From JAVKFF01 sp040226215 (GTDB lineage: Bacteria; Pseudomonadota; Alphaproteobacteria; DSM-16000; Inquilinaceae): a stretch of DNA of 12,817 nt. The stretch lies in the NCBI GenBank assembly GCA_040226215.1, contig JAVKFF010000029.1:1-12817 (forward strand), given 5' to 3'. Numbering within the stretch: position 1 is the first letter of the stretch; each line of letters opens with the position of its first letter. The notes below the pieces were generated by a model. It saw only the letters and a program-made list of their open reading frames with translations. It was not told where the DNA came from and did not search any database. Positions 12,039 through 12,817 of the stretch are shown in pieces. A program made the position numbers and the translations under genes.

Positions 12039-12817
12039 CACCCCGCCTTTCGCAGCATGTCGGTATAGGGTCCGCGGTCCCGTTCCGCGCGCAGCCATCC
12101 GACCTGCGCCTCCCAGGATGGCGCCTGCCAGCCGGTGGCGGCAGCCAGGGCCGATCCGTCGAGACGGCGGTCGATGACGGGCCGGTCGACAGGACGCATC
12201 CGGATCGGCAGTGCCAGGGCGTCGATCAGCATGGCGACAAGGGTCGCCTTGTCGATGGCCGGGCCGGCCAGGTGATGGACGCCGCTCAGGGAAGCGTGCC
12301 GCTCGATGATTTCGCCGATGAACCCGGCCAGAACCGGTGTCGCCAGGCCGCTGAAGCGGGCATTGCGGAAGCCGTCGACCTCCGACCGCCCGTTCGTCAC
12401 CAGCCAGGAGAGCAGCCCGCGGTTCCGCGGCGCCAGCTCCCAGCCGATCATCGAGGTCCTGAGCGTGAGACAGGCAGGTCCTGCGACCTCGCCGGCCAGC
12501 TTGCTCCGGCCGTAGAGGTCAGCCGGTGCCGGCCGGTCAGTCTCGCGGTAGGGGCCGCCGGTGCCGTCGAAGACGCAGTCGGTGCTGAGATGGATCAGTC
12601 GCGCGCCGTGCTCACCCGCCAGCGCGGCCAGCCGGTGCGGCAGCACGGCATTCACCAGAACCATCGTCGCGTCCGGAACTCCCCCGACGCCGCGCTTGAC
12701 CACGCCGGCACAGTTGACGATCACCTGCGGCGCGGCCGCGGCCACGACGTCGGCCAGATCGTTTGGTGAGGCCGCATCCGACAGGCGAACCGGCTCCACC
12801 CCCGCGCGATCGGCCAG
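12038..12817 (-). CDS. RmlD-type nucleotide-sugar 4-reductase, 5' end outside window
   Basis: The frame is open to the right edge, so 259 C-terminal residues are visible and roughly 40 N-terminal residues, including the Rossmann glycine loop, are missing. An apparent GTG start at 12799 is internal. Numbered from the edge, IVNCAGVVKRG is at about 33-43, LSTDCVFDGTGGPYRE at 77-92 and the catalytic YGRSK at 102-106, followed by LRTSMIGWEL and a C-terminal substrate domain. RmlD has STDYVF; STDCVF and LRTSxIG are features I associate with RmlD relatives such as WbvR that accompany WbjB/WbjD-like enzymes. It would reduce the 4-keto group made by the neighbouring dehydratase. It lacks the cupin domain of WbjC/FnlB/CapF. 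dTDP-rhamnose synthesis is less likely because no RmlA, RmlB or RmlC is visible next to it. Confidence 0.88.
   Translation of the reverse strand: MADRAGVEPVRLSDAASPNDLADVVAAAAPQVIVNCAGVVKRGVGGVPDATMVLVNAVLPHRLAALAGEHGARLIHLSTDCVFDGTGGPYRETDRPAPADLYGRSKLAGEVAGPACLTLRTSMIGWELAPRNRGLLSWLVTNGRSEVDGFRNARFSGLATPVLAGFIGEIIERHASLSGVHHLAGPAIDKATLVAMLIDALALPIRMRPVDRPVIDRRLDGSALAAATGWQAPSWEAQVGWLRAERDRGPYTDMLRKAG

Noticed and set aside
1..12817. CRISPR array, rRNA, complete tRNA, insertion sequence or toxin-antitoxin pair
   Set aside because: No spaced repeats, no transposase frame, no full cloverleaf and no recognisable toxin or antitoxin were seen on either strand by reading.

Overview
The window is GC-rich, densely coded DNA from a proteobacterium, most likely an alphaproteobacterium (inferred from base composition, tRNA sequence and gene style, not proven). 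All recognisable genes lie on the minus strand, so each operon reads from high to low coordinates. The window falls into two unrelated parts that meet at a tRNA-derived attachment site at 2595-2640.

Left part (1 to about 2594): the end of an integrated mobile island that continues past the left edge. It holds a P4-type tyrosine recombinase with all catalytic residues (1266-2471), preceded by a plausible promoter and repeated TGGGGGAA boxes. A 196-aa protein of unknown function is translationally coupled to it (ATGA overlap). After a 99-bp gap comes a chain of small genes: an AlpA/excisionase-like helix-turn-helix protein, an 82-aa unknown protein, and an unknown protein cut by the window edge. 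Both junctions of this chain carry the same arrangement, AAGGAGGT followed by TGATG and the codons for MPA. The island boundary is the 3' half of a tRNA-Asn(GTT), from position 31 to the encoded CCA. It should match the 3' end of an intact tRNA-Asn gene at the other island end, outside the window.

Right part (2777-12817): a surface-polysaccharide (O-antigen, capsule or exopolysaccharide) operon of eight genes, entering from the right edge. First come three sugar-nucleotide enzymes: an RmlD-type reductase (5' end outside the window), a WbjB/FnlA/CapE-type UDP-GlcNAc 4,6-dehydratase/epimerase with the family's Lys/Met active site, and a WbjD/FnlC/CapG-type 2-epimerase. Together they suggest a UDP-N-acetyl-L-6-deoxyhexosamine: L-QuiNAc if the reductase behaves like WbvR, otherwise L-FucNAc or a related sugar. 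Next are a LegB-like NAD-dependent dehydratase/epimerase and a sugar-1-phosphate nucleotidyltransferase, which look like part of a second nucleotide-sugar route. Then come a GT2-GT4 fusion glycosyltransferase, a second GT2 glycosyltransferase, and an MsbA/PglK-type ABC exporter that could move the lipid-linked product across the inner membrane. Most genes overlap or nearly overlap. The two larger gaps (about 91 and 99 bp) each hold a GC-rich inverted repeat without a U-tract.

I see no convincing new defence system or other wholly undescribed machine. The least explained material is the set of small island genes at the left. The most testable biology is the identity of the two nucleotide sugars.
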